A DNA stretch of 56,672 nt from Halothiobacillus sp. 15-55-196 (GTDB lineage: Bacteria; Pseudomonadota; Gammaproteobacteria; Halothiobacillales; Halothiobacillaceae): the NCBI GenBank assembly GCA_002282715.1, contig NCKC01000006.1, positions 1 through 56,672 on the forward strand, written 5' to 3'. The notes below the pieces were generated by a model. That model worked only from the letters and a program-made list of their open reading frames with translations, ran no database searches and was not told where the DNA came from. Positions 24,042 to 32,527 of this stretch are shown here, piece after piece; positions within the stretch are counted from its first letter, which is position 1; the number at the start of each line of letters is the position of its first letter. Both the position numbers and the translations under genes were made by a program.

Positions 24042-26237
24042 TTAATGAGTAATCGTCAGGCAGCTCCGCTCGAAGATTGTTGCATCAATGGCATCGATTA
24101 ACAATTTGGTCAGCAAGGCAATGCGTTCGGCATCCGATGGATCGCTCAGTAAATGGTCTTCGAGTATACCTGCGTGCGTCTGGAGTGACTTGGCCTGACA
24201 GCAGGCGGCGGCACCTCGGAGTTTATGTGCTAAATGCCGAAGCGTTGCCAGATTGTGACCACTTTGCATCAGGTTCTGACGATAAATCGGCAGTTCATCA
24301 CAAAGGAGGGTGTCGAGTACCTGGTCACGTGGATGAACGGTGCAAGACGGTGGAGGGACCGGGTTGAGCGGTTGCAAAAATTGGCTGATCGCGTTGATCA
24401 ATTCTCCGAGAGACACCGGCTTTGTCAGGACAATGTCGGCTCCGGCCTGGAGTAATGACTGATGCACCTCTGTTTGCACATTGGCGGTAATGGCGATGAC
24501 TGGCGTGTGCCTGTGTCGGTCCTGTTTTCGCAACATGCGTACGATTCCTGTGCCCAGAATATCGGGAAGGTGCATGTCGGTCAGGACAAGATCAAGATCG
24601 GCATGTTGTGCTTGGTAGAGGCCGCTTTTCCCATCAGATGCAGATAATGGCGTTACGCCAACCTTGGTTAACAGGTTGACCAGATGATTTTGATAAATCT
24701 TGTCGTCATCAATGACCAGAGCGGTTCTGCCTGCAAATGAAGGGAGGCTTTGCTCCGTCTGATTCGGCGGAGTTCCAGACGTTATCGATTGATTTTTTTG
24801 TGCGGTGGGCGTGATCTTGTCATTCTGCAGAATTCTTGGGAGCAGGGTTTGGAGTACGCGTTGTCTTATAAAGATCGGTAGGCTGATTTGTGCCCAATCG
24901 AATTGGCCGATTGGACGCCCACGTAAGGACAATTGTGTGCACAAGGCAATGATTCTGCTGTGCTGGCGCGCATGTTGGAACCAAAGTGGCTTTTCTGCAC
25001 TTAGCCTTTGCCAATTTTCATTGTCAATAAAAAGGCAATCAATTCCACCACGGCTGGGGTCCAAGATAATATCCGATCCGAAGGCAGAAAGATGGCCCCG
25101 CCACGCCTGAGCATGAGTGGCTGATTGCGTGATCACCGTACAGGATTTGCCGCGTAACCACGGTTGCCAAGGCTGGTGTGCGCCAAGTACGGGTGCCGTG
25201 AACTTTAATCGGAAACCCTGACGCCCTTCCCTTGTTTCTCCGACACTCAGTGTTGCATCCAGTTCCCTGCAGAATTGGTCGACGAGCCACACGGATAGCT
25301 CCGTGCCCATGAATAACGGATCTGTGTCTTTACGAAGACTCAGTGTCTGCGGTCTGCTGAGCGCTTCAGCAAAGTGATCCAGCGGCCCCGGTGATTTGCC
25401 ATCGATGATCAGATTGAATGTGCAGTTTGCCACACTTCCTGCCCCGTTTGAATGGCTTGTTTCCAGTTCGAGTTCTTCGGTTGTATCGGCTTCCAGCAAC
25501 GTGACGCTGCAATCATGTATGTCGGGTTGCTGAATCAAAATGACGAGCAAATTGTCGATCAGTCGACGCAACAGACGGATATCCACTGCGACAAGGCCGG
25601 GTACGTCCTGAAAACAGATGTATTGAATCAAGCCGACTCGATGTTGGGCGGAAATTTCCCACTCGGCAACAGCATCCTCGATTTGTAGCCGAATATCGGC
25701 TTTTCGTGGTGTTGCTTTAAGGCGGTTGGTAGTGGCTTCGTAATAATCCAGCACATTTTCGATGGCAAGGCGGAGTTCAGCATTGGCAGCACGAATGATT
25801 GCCAATTCTGGGGTGAGTCGTTCATTAATATTCGGATTTTCATTCGTTTCGGCCAGCGTATCTGTCGCGGCGCGAATATGACCCAGCGGTGTAACCCAGT
25901 GTTGGTTGACCTGCGCGATTTGCTGGGCCGGTATTTTAGGCCGGTCTGCAGATGAAGGGTCTGATGAAGAGCCATGTTCATTCGCATGTACCGTACGAGC
26001 GAAAAGCCGACGATCGGAGAATAATTGGACGAGAATAGTTATGCCGATCCACAGCCCAGTCCATCCAAGACTCAGGCCGATCATGCCAAGAACGGTCAGA
26101 GACTTTAAATGAGTATCCGTAGACGCTACAGGAAGGTAGAGCAGCCAGGGGGTGAGCAGCAATCCCAGCAATAGGGGCCAAATGTGCGAAAAGGGGCTGA
26201 AGTTCCGCCGGGGCAGGAGCGCTGTGCTGGGCTTCAT
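24042..26237 (-). CDS. hybrid sensor histidine kinase-like protein with degenerate kinase core, receiver and HPt domains
   Basis: A 731-residue inner-membrane protein. Two transmembrane segments (about 18-36 and 47-72) with almost no periplasmic loop precede a dimerisation domain in which 'NQHWVTPLGHI' (111-121) replaces the usual H-box: the phospho-acceptor position is Gln112. In the ATPase domain the N-box reads 'LIDNLLVILIQQ', with Ile233 where the Mg-binding Asn belongs, and the G-box is 'DGKSPGPLD', so kinase activity is doubtful. A receiver-like segment without acceptor Asp (about 362-470) follows. The second receiver (503-620) is intact (Asp510-512, acceptor Asp554, Thr584, Lys606), as is the HPt domain with His671 in 'AHKLRGAAACC'. 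AAGGAAC precedes ATG 26237. It is upstream of the GGDEF/EAL gene by about 100 bases. Confidence 0.87.
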   Translation of the reverse strand: MKPSTALLPRRNFSPFSHIWPLLLGLLLTPWLLYLPVASTDTHLKSLTVLGMIGLSLGWTGLWIGITILVQLFSDRRLFARTVHANEHGSSSDPSSADRPKIPAQQIAQVNQHWVTPLGHIRAATDTLAETNENPNINERLTPELAIIRAANAELRLAIENVLDYYEATTNRLKATPRKADIRLQIEDAVAEWEISAQHRVGLIQYICFQDVPGLVAVDIRLLRRLIDNLLVILIQQPDIHDCSVTLLEADTTEELELETSHSNGAGSVANCTFNLIIDGKSPGPLDHFAEALSRPQTLSLRKDTDPLFMGTELSVWLVDQFCRELDATLSVGETREGRQGFRLKFTAPVLGAHQPWQPWLRGKSCTVITQSATHAQAWRGHLSAFGSDIILDPSRGGIDCLFIDNENWQRLSAEKPLWFQHARQHSRIIALCTQLSLRGRPIGQFDWAQISLPIFIRQRVLQTLLPRILQNDKITPTAQKNQSITSGTPPNQTEQSLPSFAGRTALVIDDDKIYQNHLVNLLTKVGVTPLSASDGKSGLYQAQHADLDLVLTDMHLPDILGTGIVRMLRKQDRHRHTPVIAITANVQTEVHQSLLQAGADIVLTKPVSLGELINAISQFLQPLNPVPPPSCTVHPRDQVLDTLLCDELPIYRQNLMQSGHNLATLRHLAHKLRGAAACCQAKSLQTHAGILEDHLLSDPSDAERIALLTKLLIDAIDATIFERSCLTITH

Positions 26238-26364
26238 TTTGTTCCTTGCGTTAATTCAGAATAACCGAGTATGCGACAATCCATCGGGTGGCCTGGCTTC
26301 GTTGCTATCCGGATGATGAATAAACTGTGCTAACTGATACTTATTTTGATGAAGATTCGGACAA

Positions 26365-27267
26365 ATGAAAACGTATAACCTAGAAGAATTGATCGGTAAC
26401 ACGCCATTGGTGCGCATAGAACGTTTATCTTTGCAACTCGCTTCCTGTGGAAACAGATTGCTGGGCAAGCTTGAGGGCAACAATCCCGGGGGTTCCGTAA
26501 AGGACCGCCCTGCCTTATGGATGGTGAAGCAGGCAATGGCGCGTGGCGAACTCAAAACGGGTGATCGCCTGATCGAGGCTACATCAGGTAATACCGGTAT
26601 TGCGCTGGCAATGGTCGCGGCGGCGATGGGCCTGAAAATGACGTTGATCATGCCGGACAATATGTCTCTTGAACGACGACAATCGATGGCCGCCTATGGG
26701 GCCGAGCTCATACTCGTGCCGAAAGCTGAGGGTATGGAACGGGCACGGGATCTTGCTCAGGAAATGGCCGCAAGCGGAGAAGGGATTGTTCTGGATCAGT
26801 TCAGTAATGCGGATAATCCTGCCGCGCATTTTGCCACGACCGGCCCTGAAATCTGGCGGGATACGGCAGGAAAGATTACCCATTTCGTTTCCTCAATGGG
26901 CACGACCGGAACAATCATGGGCACGGCGCGTTATTTGAAACAACAAAATCCGGCTATTCAGATCGTAGGCGTGCAGCCCGCAGATGGTGCCCAGATTCCC
27001 GGCATACGTCGCTGGCCTGCGGCGTATTTGCCGAAAATTTTCGACCCGAGTATGGTTGATCGTGTCATTGACATTGATCAGGGCACGGCGGAGGAAACCA
27101 CACGGCGACTGGCACGAGAAGAAGGCATTCTGGCGGGCATATCATCCGGTGGCGCGATGGCAGCGGCCTTGCAGGTGGCCGCGGAACAGGAAAACGCGGT
27201 CATCGTTTCGATTATCTGCGACCGGGGTGATCGCTATCTTTCCACAGGGGTTTTCCCGGCCGGTTGA
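26365..27267 (+). CDS. cysM: cysteine synthase B
   Basis: PLP-dependent O-acetylserine sulfhydrylase B, forming cysteine from O-acetylserine and sulfide (or S-sulfocysteine from thiosulfate) in the cytoplasm. The 300-residue chain contains 'LIGNTPLVRI', the PLP lysine in 'GSVKDRPALW', the substrate loop 'EATSGNTGIALAM' and the phosphate-binding 'SSMGTTGTIMG'. 'RRWPAAYLPKIF' and the short C-terminus match the CysM rather than the CysK class. It is divergent from the hybrid kinase gene and convergent with purN, so it is its own transcription unit. Confidence 0.95.
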   Translation: MKTYNLEELIGNTPLVRIERLSLQLASCGNRLLGKLEGNNPGGSVKDRPALWMVKQAMARGELKTGDRLIEATSGNTGIALAMVAAAMGLKMTLIMPDNMSLERRQSMAAYGAELILVPKAEGMERARDLAQEMAASGEGIVLDQFSNADNPAAHFATTGPEIWRDTAGKITHFVSSMGTTGTIMGTARYLKQQNPAIQIVGVQPADGAQIPGIRRWPAAYLPKIFDPSMVDRVIDIDQGTAEETTRRLAREEGILAGISSGGAMAAALQVAAEQENAVIVSIICDRGDRYLSTGVFPAG

Positions 27268-27282
27268 AAAAACGCAGCCCGG

Positions 27283-27945
27283 TCAAAGCCGGATAATATC
27301 GGGCGTGTTGTCCGCTCGTCCGTCAGCCCATTGCGCCTGTTGATGGCGGTAGCGGACGTTGCCTTTGATCAGCCGATCAAGCGCATAGGGATAAATCACA
27401 TGTTCCAGTTGATGAATTCGTGCTTTCAAGCTGTCCACCGAGTCATCCGGCAGAACATTCAGAATACCCTGAACGATGGGCGGCCCTGCATCGACCGTGG
27501 GGGTGACGAAATGCACCGTTGCGCCATGTTCGCGGTCACCTGCCGCCAGTGCGCGCGCATGGGTATCCAGACCGGGGTATTTCGGCAGCAGGGAAGGGTG
27601 AATATTGATCAACTTACCCAGAAAACGTTCAACAAAACCCGGCGTGAGGATGCGCATAAACCCGGCCAGAACGATGAAATCTGGCTGGCATCGGTCAATA
27701 AGATCCGCCAGTGCGGCATCGAAGCCGGGACGGTCGGCGAAAGTCTTGTGATTCAGCACTTCGGTTGGAATCTGTGCTTGCTGAGCTCGAGTCAGGCCAT
27801 ACGCATCGGCGCGGTTGCTGATGACTTGAACCACTTCTGCATGGAGCATGTGACCGTGGCAGGCATCCATAATGGCCTGTAAATTCGAGCCACTGCCCGA
27901 AATCAACACGCACAGGCGTGCTTTTTGCTGAACGTGATCGGTCAT
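27283..27945 (-). CDS. purN: phosphoribosylglycinamide formyltransferase
   Basis: Third step of purine synthesis: transfers the formyl group of 10-formyltetrahydrofolate to GAR. In 220 residues it shows the GAR phosphate loop 'ISGSGSNLQAI', the catalytic Asn-His pair in 'LINIHPSLLPKYPG' and the catalytic Asp in 'TPTVDAGPPI'. GGAGC directly precedes ATG 27945. It follows purM by 11 bases, the normal purMN operon. Its C-terminus meets cysM convergently with 15 bases between the stops. Confidence 0.96.
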   Translation of the reverse strand: MTDHVQQKARLCVLISGSGSNLQAIMDACHGHMLHAEVVQVISNRADAYGLTRAQQAQIPTEVLNHKTFADRPGFDAALADLIDRCQPDFIVLAGFMRILTPGFVERFLGKLINIHPSLLPKYPGLDTHARALAAGDREHGATVHFVTPTVDAGPPIVQGILNVLPDDSVDSLKARIHQLEHVIYPYALDRLIKGNVRYRHQQAQWADGRADNTPDIIRL

Positions 27946-27956
27946 GCTCCGGGGGC

Positions 27957-29012
27957 TCAGCGATAGATGACGGAGGCTTGATTGCCCCGCGTCAACATCT
28001 CTCCCAGAATCCAGGGGGTTTCGCCTTGGGCCTTTAAGACTGAAAGTGTTTTGTCGACGTCTTCGGCTGCAACAACGACGACCATGCCGACACCATTGTT
28101 GAATGTTCGGCGCATCTCGAAGGGTTCGACACGACCGTGTTCTGCCAGCCAGTCGAAAATTTCCGGGCGTTTGTGGCTGTTAAGTTCGATGGCGGCTGTG
28201 AGATCTTCACCGTACACACGTGGCAGGTTGTCCGTGAGACCGCCCCCGGTGATGTGGCTCAGCGCATGAATTTGTACCGCTTGACGGAGCGCCAAAATAC
28301 TCTTGGTGTAAATGCGTGTGGGGGCGAGCAGATGCTCCACCAGTGGCCGTCCATCAGCCATTGCGGCATGCAAATCCGGTTTGGCGCGTTCGATAATTTT
28401 GTGAATCAGCGAGTAGCCATTTGAATGCGGGCCGGACGAAGCCAGACCGATCAATACGTCTCCCGCTTTAACCTTGCTGCCATCGATCATCTCGCTGCGT
28501 TCGACCACACCAACGGCGAACCCCGCCAGATCATAATCGCCGGTGTGGTACATGCTCGGCATTTCGGCCGTTTCACCGCCGATCAGCGCGCAGCCGGATA
28601 GTTCGCAACCAGCCGCAATCCCATTGACGACGCGTGTGGCAATCGGGACGTCCAGTTTGCTGGTAGCGTAGTAATCGAGAAAGAACAGCGGTTCTGCGCC
28701 CGTGACGACAATATCGTTCACGCACATGGCAACGAGATCGATGCCGATGTGATCGTGGCGATCAAGGTCGATTGCCAGTCGAAGTTTGGTGCCCACGCCA
28801 TCGGTGCCGGAAACCAGAACGGGGTCTTTGTATTTATTTCCCAAGGCAAACAGGCCGCCGAACCCGCCCAGACCACCGATCACCTCGGGGCGGGTGGTCC
28901 GTTTGACGGCAGGTTTGATTTGTTCGACCAGCGCTTCGCCGGCATCGATATCGACGCCCGCATCGCGGTAGGTGAGTGGGGTATGATCGTTTGTCGGGCT
29001 ATTGGTCGTCAT
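27957..29012 (-). CDS. purM: phosphoribosylformylglycinamidine cyclo-ligase
   Basis: AIR synthetase, the fifth step of purine synthesis, closing the imidazole ring with ATP. The 351 residues show '[17 protein letters not shown]', the glycine-rich '[14 protein letters not shown]', '[13 protein letters not shown]', '[18 protein letters not shown]' and 'IGGETAEMP', all hallmarks of the PurM fold. The start at ATG 29012 has no strong ribosome binding site but matches family length. First gene of the purMN operon. Confidence 0.96.
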   Translation of the reverse strand: MTTNSPTNDHTPLTYRDAGVDIDAGEALVEQIKPAVKRTTRPEVIGGLGGFGGLFALGNKYKDPVLVSGTDGVGTKLRLAIDLDRHDHIGIDLVAMCVNDIVVTGAEPLFFLDYYATSKLDVPIATRVVNGIAAGCELSGCALIGGETAEMPSMYHTGDYDLAGFAVGVVERSEMIDGSKVKAGDVLIGLASSGPHSNGYSLIHKIIERAKPDLHAAMADGRPLVEHLLAPTRIYTKSILALRQAVQIHALSHITGGGLTDNLPRVYGEDLTAAIELNSHKRPEIFDWLAEHGRVEPFEMRRTFNNGVGMVVVVAAEDVDKTLSVLKAQGETPWILGEMLTRGNQASVIYR

Positions 29013-29171
29013 GATGGCGCTTTAACAAATAGAAATTTTGCTGCACAGTTTACAACAGAGCAGGGGGCGACGGAGGGAAATCTGGTGGGAATGACCGCCC
29101 AGGGATTTTTACCATCGTGGGGCTGTTACCCTGTGACTATTCCACCTGGTTATTTATCGGAGTTTCTTTTC

Positions 29172-29849
29172 ATGCTTACCTTGTATCAATTCGAATCCTG
29201 CCCTTTCTGCTCGAAAGTCAAATCGTTACTGCACTTTGCCAAAATTCCGTACAAACCGGTTGAGGTCAATCCCATGAACTCGAAAGAGCTTGAGCCACTG
29301 GGTTTGAAGAAGGTGCCGGTGCTGGTCGATGGTGGACAGGTTGTGACCGAGTCGTCCGTTATCATGGATTACGTCAATGATCATTTCGCGCATCTATCGA
29401 ACGACGACACCGTGCCCGAATGGCGCGAATGGGTGGACAACACCCTGGTGCATTTTATTCCGCCCATCATCTACAAGGACTTTGGCACAGCGTGGCAAAC
29501 CTTCGGTCAGGTGTTGAAACCATCCGGTTTCGGCGTGATAAAACGCACGATGATCCGGTTTGCCGGTTCGTTGGCGATGTCCAAATCATCGCAGAAAAAG
29601 GCGCGTGAACGCGGTATTACCGACGCGCCCGCGGGTTTGACCGAAGCGGTGGCGCATTGGGTCAATGACGGTTTGGCGGGGCGCACATTCCACGGTGGCG
29701 TAACGCCTGATCTGGCGGATTTGAGTGTGTTTGGTGTGTTCCGTTCTACAGATGGTCTGGCTGCGGTTTCATTGGCCAAGGCATCCAATCCAGCCTTTGC
29801 AAAGTGGTACGAACAACTCAAGTCGGTGACTGCTTCGACGGCGGTGTGA
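29172..29849 (+). CDS. glutaredoxin/GST-fold protein with CPFC motif
   Basis: A 225-residue cytoplasmic protein with an N-terminal thioredoxin-fold domain ('MLTLYQFESCPFCSKVKSLL', redox motif Cys10-Pro-Phe-Cys13, then cis-Pro region 'KVPVLVDGG') and an all-helical GST-like C-terminal domain. This layout resembles prostaglandin E synthase 2-type or glutaredoxin 2-like proteins; substrate unknown. ATG 29172 is the start: upstream codons in the same frame are a shadow of purM's 5' end and leader. The 3' end overlaps that of convergent apaH by 32 bases. Confidence 0.85.
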   Translation: MLTLYQFESCPFCSKVKSLLHFAKIPYKPVEVNPMNSKELEPLGLKKVPVLVDGGQVVTESSVIMDYVNDHFAHLSNDDTVPEWREWVDNTLVHFIPPIIYKDFGTAWQTFGQVLKPSGFGVIKRTMIRFAGSLAMSKSSQKKARERGITDAPAGLTEAVAHWVNDGLAGRTFHGGVTPDLADLSVFGVFRSTDGLAAVSLAKASNPAFAKWYEQLKSVTASTAV

Positions 29850-30681
29850 CGTTCAGCTGCCGGTAACAGGGGCAGGAAACCTGAATGACTGTAGCGGGAC
29901 GGGTATCAAGATGGAGTGCGGTCAACTCGCGTCCCCAGAGACAGCCCTGGTCGATGCACCAGGTTTTCTTCCGGTCGCGTGCGGCACCCAGTGCCGACCA
30001 GTGGCCGAATACGATTCGCTCATTGCGACTGGCGCGACGCGGGTAGTCGAACCAGGGCAGCAACTTGTCGCCCACTTCCTCGACCGGACGCTTTTCCTTG
30101 AGATCGAGCTGACCGTCCTGAGTCACATAACGCATCCGGGTCAGGGCATTGATCGTATAGCGGATTTTAAGCGTTTTACTCAACTTTTCATGCCAGAACA
30201 CTGGGTTTTCGCCGAACATGGCCGTAAAAAAGGGCAGGGGGTCTGATTGCCTCAAGGCCTTCTGCGCCATTTTGGCCTGCGCCAGGGCCGTATCCAGATT
30301 CCAATCGGGTGGAATGCCGGCGTGAACAAGCGTCCAGCCAAGTTGGCTGTCGTGATGAATCAGTGGACGGTTGCGCAACCAGTCGATGAGTTCATCCCGA
30401 TCCGGTGCATTGAGGATGGCGTCCAGCGTATCGCCCGGTTTGGGTGATCGGTCGGTGAAGGCACAGGCGAGCAGAAACAGATCGTGGTTGCCGAGTACCG
30501 TAATGGCCGTATCGCCCAGGTCCCGAACAAAGCGGAGTGCTTCGAGTGATTGCGGGCCTCGATTGACCAGATCACCGACAAACCAGAGTGTGTCTGCTGC
30601 CGGATCGAAAGCGATTTTTTCCAACAGGGATTTGAGTGGGTCGAGGCAACCTTGGAGGTCGCCTATTGCGTAGGTGGCCAT
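29818..30681 (-). CDS. apaH: bis(5'-nucleosyl)-tetraphosphatase (symmetrical)
   Basis: Hydrolyses Ap4A to two ADP and can remove Np4 caps from RNA. The 287-residue calcineurin-like phosphoesterase has its metal motifs in 'YAIGDLQGCLDPL' (Gln in place of the more common His), 'FVGDLVNRGPQSLE' and 'VLGNHDLFLLA', then 'LVHAGIPP' and 'IVFGHWSALG'. It is the last gene of the lptD-to-apaH operon, though here a methyltransferase gene separates it from apaG. The 3' end overlaps a convergent gene by 32 bases. Confidence 0.96.
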   Translation of the reverse strand: MATYAIGDLQGCLDPLKSLLEKIAFDPAADTLWFVGDLVNRGPQSLEALRFVRDLGDTAITVLGNHDLFLLACAFTDRSPKPGDTLDAILNAPDRDELIDWLRNRPLIHHDSQLGWTLVHAGIPPDWNLDTALAQAKMAQKALRQSDPLPFFTAMFGENPVFWHEKLSKTLKIRYTINALTRMRYVTQDGQLDLKEKRPVEEVGDKLLPWFDYPRRASRNERIVFGHWSALGAARDRKKTWCIDQGCLWGRELTALHLDTRPATVIQVSCPCYRQLNVTPPSKQSPT

Positions 30682-30691
30682 GACAGTTCCT

Positions 30692-31312
30692 TCAATTCGG
30701 ATCGTTTTTGATGAGTGTGATGCCTCGAAACCATCCGCGGGCCAGCAGCGGTTCGTCGCGAATGCGGGTCAGCTCAGGATGAGCGGCCAACAAGGGTTCG
30801 AGTTCGACATCTGTTCGGGTGGCCAGCATACCAAGCAGTGGGCTGATCAGCCGCCGGAGTGGTGCTTTTTGATGATGATGCAGGAATTTATCGAAAATAA
30901 CGATGCGCCCGCCGGGTTTGAGTATCCGGCTGGCTTCAGCCAACGCCCGTTCCGGTCTCGGGACGACAGCCAGAATCAGGTGCAGCAACACAACATCGAA
31001 CTGTTGCTGCTTGAGCGGTGTGTTCATGGCATCGGCTTCGATGAGCTGCACTGGAAATGAACAAGCGACACCGCGGGCTTGTGCCCGTTTGAGCATCGCA
31101 CGGGTGATATCCAGCCCCACGCAGTATTCGGGTTGGGTTTGTTCATTGAATAAATCAAGGTCAAGTCCACTGCCAATGCCGATAATGGCGAGCGCTTTGC
31201 CTTCCATAGCCCCCAGCGCTTCAAGGTTGCGCGCCCGCGCGGCACGGGTGGCTTGCTTGAGCATCAAATCGTAGATTGGGGCCCATAGGCGATAGGTTTG
31301 GCGCAGGCTCAT
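30692..31312 (-). CDS. class I SAM-dependent methyltransferase
   Basis: A 206-residue methyltransferase with SAM motif I 'AIIGIGSGLDLDLF', motif II region 'YCVGLDITRAMLKRAQ', 'QLIEADAMNTPL' and 'ILKPGGRIVIFDKF'. The N-terminal 'YRLWAPIYDLMLKQATRAAR' and overall layout recall bacterial phosphatidylethanolamine N-methyltransferases of the PmtA/UbiE-like group, but the substrate is not certain. ATG 31312 begins 'MSLRQTYRLW'; longer readings would overlap apaG. It is inserted between apaG and apaH, and its start overlaps the apaG stop region only by its leader. Confidence 0.83.
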   Translation of the reverse strand: MSLRQTYRLWAPIYDLMLKQATRAARARNLEALGAMEGKALAIIGIGSGLDLDLFNEQTQPEYCVGLDITRAMLKRAQARGVACSFPVQLIEADAMNTPLKQQQFDVVLLHLILAVVPRPERALAEASRILKPGGRIVIFDKFLHHHQKAPLRRLISPLLGMLATRTDVELEPLLAAHPELTRIRDEPLLARGWFRGITLIKNDPN

Positions 31313-31317
31313 GAAAT

Positions 31318-31746
31318 TTAATGGATCGGGCGGAATTGACCGGGGGCCAAGAGATGGAACAAGGGGATCGGTGCCCGGAATTTTTCGCCGTCTTCGGTCA
31401 CAAAGCCGTAATCGCCCCACATGCGCCCTGCGGGTGTCTCGATGATTGCCCCGGATTGATACTGATATGATTCGCCCGGCGCCAGAACCGGCTGCTCGCC
31501 GACGACGCCTTCGCCCCGTACCTCCTGGATACAGCCATTGCCCATGTCGATCTGCCAGTGCCGATCCACGAGCTGGACGGTATGCAATCCCCGGTTCGTG
31601 ATGTGAATTTCATAACCGAAGGCAAAACGATTCAACTTGGGGTCGGAATGCTCGGGTACGAATGCCGTTTTTACATGAATTTCGATGGGTGCATCTTTGG
31701 CATCGTTATCCAGCGGATGATCTGAAAATTGCTCCATGAATATCAT
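31318..31746 (-). CDS. apaG: Co2+/Mg2+ efflux protein ApaG
   Basis: A 142-residue fibronectin-III-like beta-sandwich protein of the ApaG family, long associated with cobalt resistance and magnesium efflux, exact role unclear. Visible family features are 'FAFGYEIHITNRGLHTVQLV', 'RHWQIDMGNGCIQEVRGEGV', 'PVLAPGESYQYQSGA' and 'GRMWGDYGF'. ATG 31746 directly follows the pgl stop and has GAAGG 7 bases upstream; an ATG three codons on is the alternative. In E. coli apaG follows rsmA directly, whereas here pgl lies between. Confidence 0.94.
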   Translation of the reverse strand: MIFMEQFSDHPLDNDAKDAPIEIHVKTAFVPEHSDPKLNRFAFGYEIHITNRGLHTVQLVDRHWQIDMGNGCIQEVRGEGVVGEQPVLAPGESYQYQSGAIIETPAGRMWGDYGFVTEDGEKFRAPIPLFHLLAPGQFRPIH

Positions 31747-32487
31747 TCAATTGCCTTCAATACAGGCTTGGTCAACAAACCAGTCTGTCTGTCGTTTACG
31801 AATCAGTCGGGCGACGGGTAGCCCGGAGTCCGGTTGTTGGACTGCAAAAAAAGCATCCTGCTTATCTGCACCGGCAACCAGAAAACACACGGCTCGCGCC
31901 TGTTCAAATACAGGATAGGTGAGGGTGATCCGTTGTGTCGCGAGTTTCACTACCGGATTGGCAACGACCCAGTGTTCGTTTTCCAATAACGCGGGCGTGT
32001 CCGGAAAAAGTGAAGCAAAGTGACCATCCGCGCCCATCCCATTGAGCGCGAGGTCGAACACAGGCGGTGTGCTACCGGCTGACTGATCACGCCAGCTATC
32101 AAGAATTTTTTCGTACCGCGCCGCCTCTTCGACAATATCGAGCATCGGCTCACTGACCATCGGGAAGACTTGATCTTGATTGATTCCCAGCGGATCGAAC
32201 AGATAGGTTTTGGCCATGCCGTAATTGCTGTCGGGATGAGACCGGGGTACTGAGCGCTCATCGCCAAAGTAAAATTGCACAGAAGACCAATTCACCCGTG
32301 ACGCTTGCGCCGAACTGGCGAGCCAGGCATACAGTGCCTTCGGTGTATTGCCGCCGGCCAAGGCCATGCGTGCAATACCCCGTTGCGCGATGGCAAGGTT
32401 GAGCTTTTGCTGAACATAGTGCCCGCACTGTGCAACCAGTTCGTCGATGGTCGGCGATACGCTGGGAATGATTAGGGCGTTGTTCAC
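31747..32487 (-). CDS. pgl: 6-phosphogluconolactonase
   Basis: Hydrolyses 6-phosphogluconolactone in the oxidative pentose phosphate or Entner-Doudoroff pathway. The 246-residue DevB-type protein shares the NagB-like fold: 'MALAGGNTPKALYAWLAS', 'VQFYFGDERSVPRSHPDSNY' and the catalytic-region 'LALNGMGADGHFASLFP'. The start is GTG 32487. It lies 40 bases after rsmA and directly touches apaG, so it has been inserted into the otherwise conserved rsmA-apaG operon. Confidence 0.95.
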   Translation of the reverse strand: MNNALIIPSVSPTIDELVAQCGHYVQQKLNLAIAQRGIARMALAGGNTPKALYAWLASSAQASRVNWSSVQFYFGDERSVPRSHPDSNYGMAKTYLFDPLGINQDQVFPMVSEPMLDIVEEAARYEKILDSWRDQSAGSTPPVFDLALNGMGADGHFASLFPDTPALLENEHWVVANPVVKLATQRITLTYPVFEQARAVCFLVAGADKQDAFFAVQQPDSGLPVARLIRKRQTDWFVDQACIEGN

Positions 32488-32527
32488 GGTGCACCACCAG
32501 GTTTTGAGTTCAGTCCGTGCATAGGGT

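Noticed and set aside
28749..29171. In-frame upstream extension of the CPFC protein gene
   Set aside because: The extension reads antisense through the start of purM and the leader; the conserved thioredoxin-fold start is at 29172.
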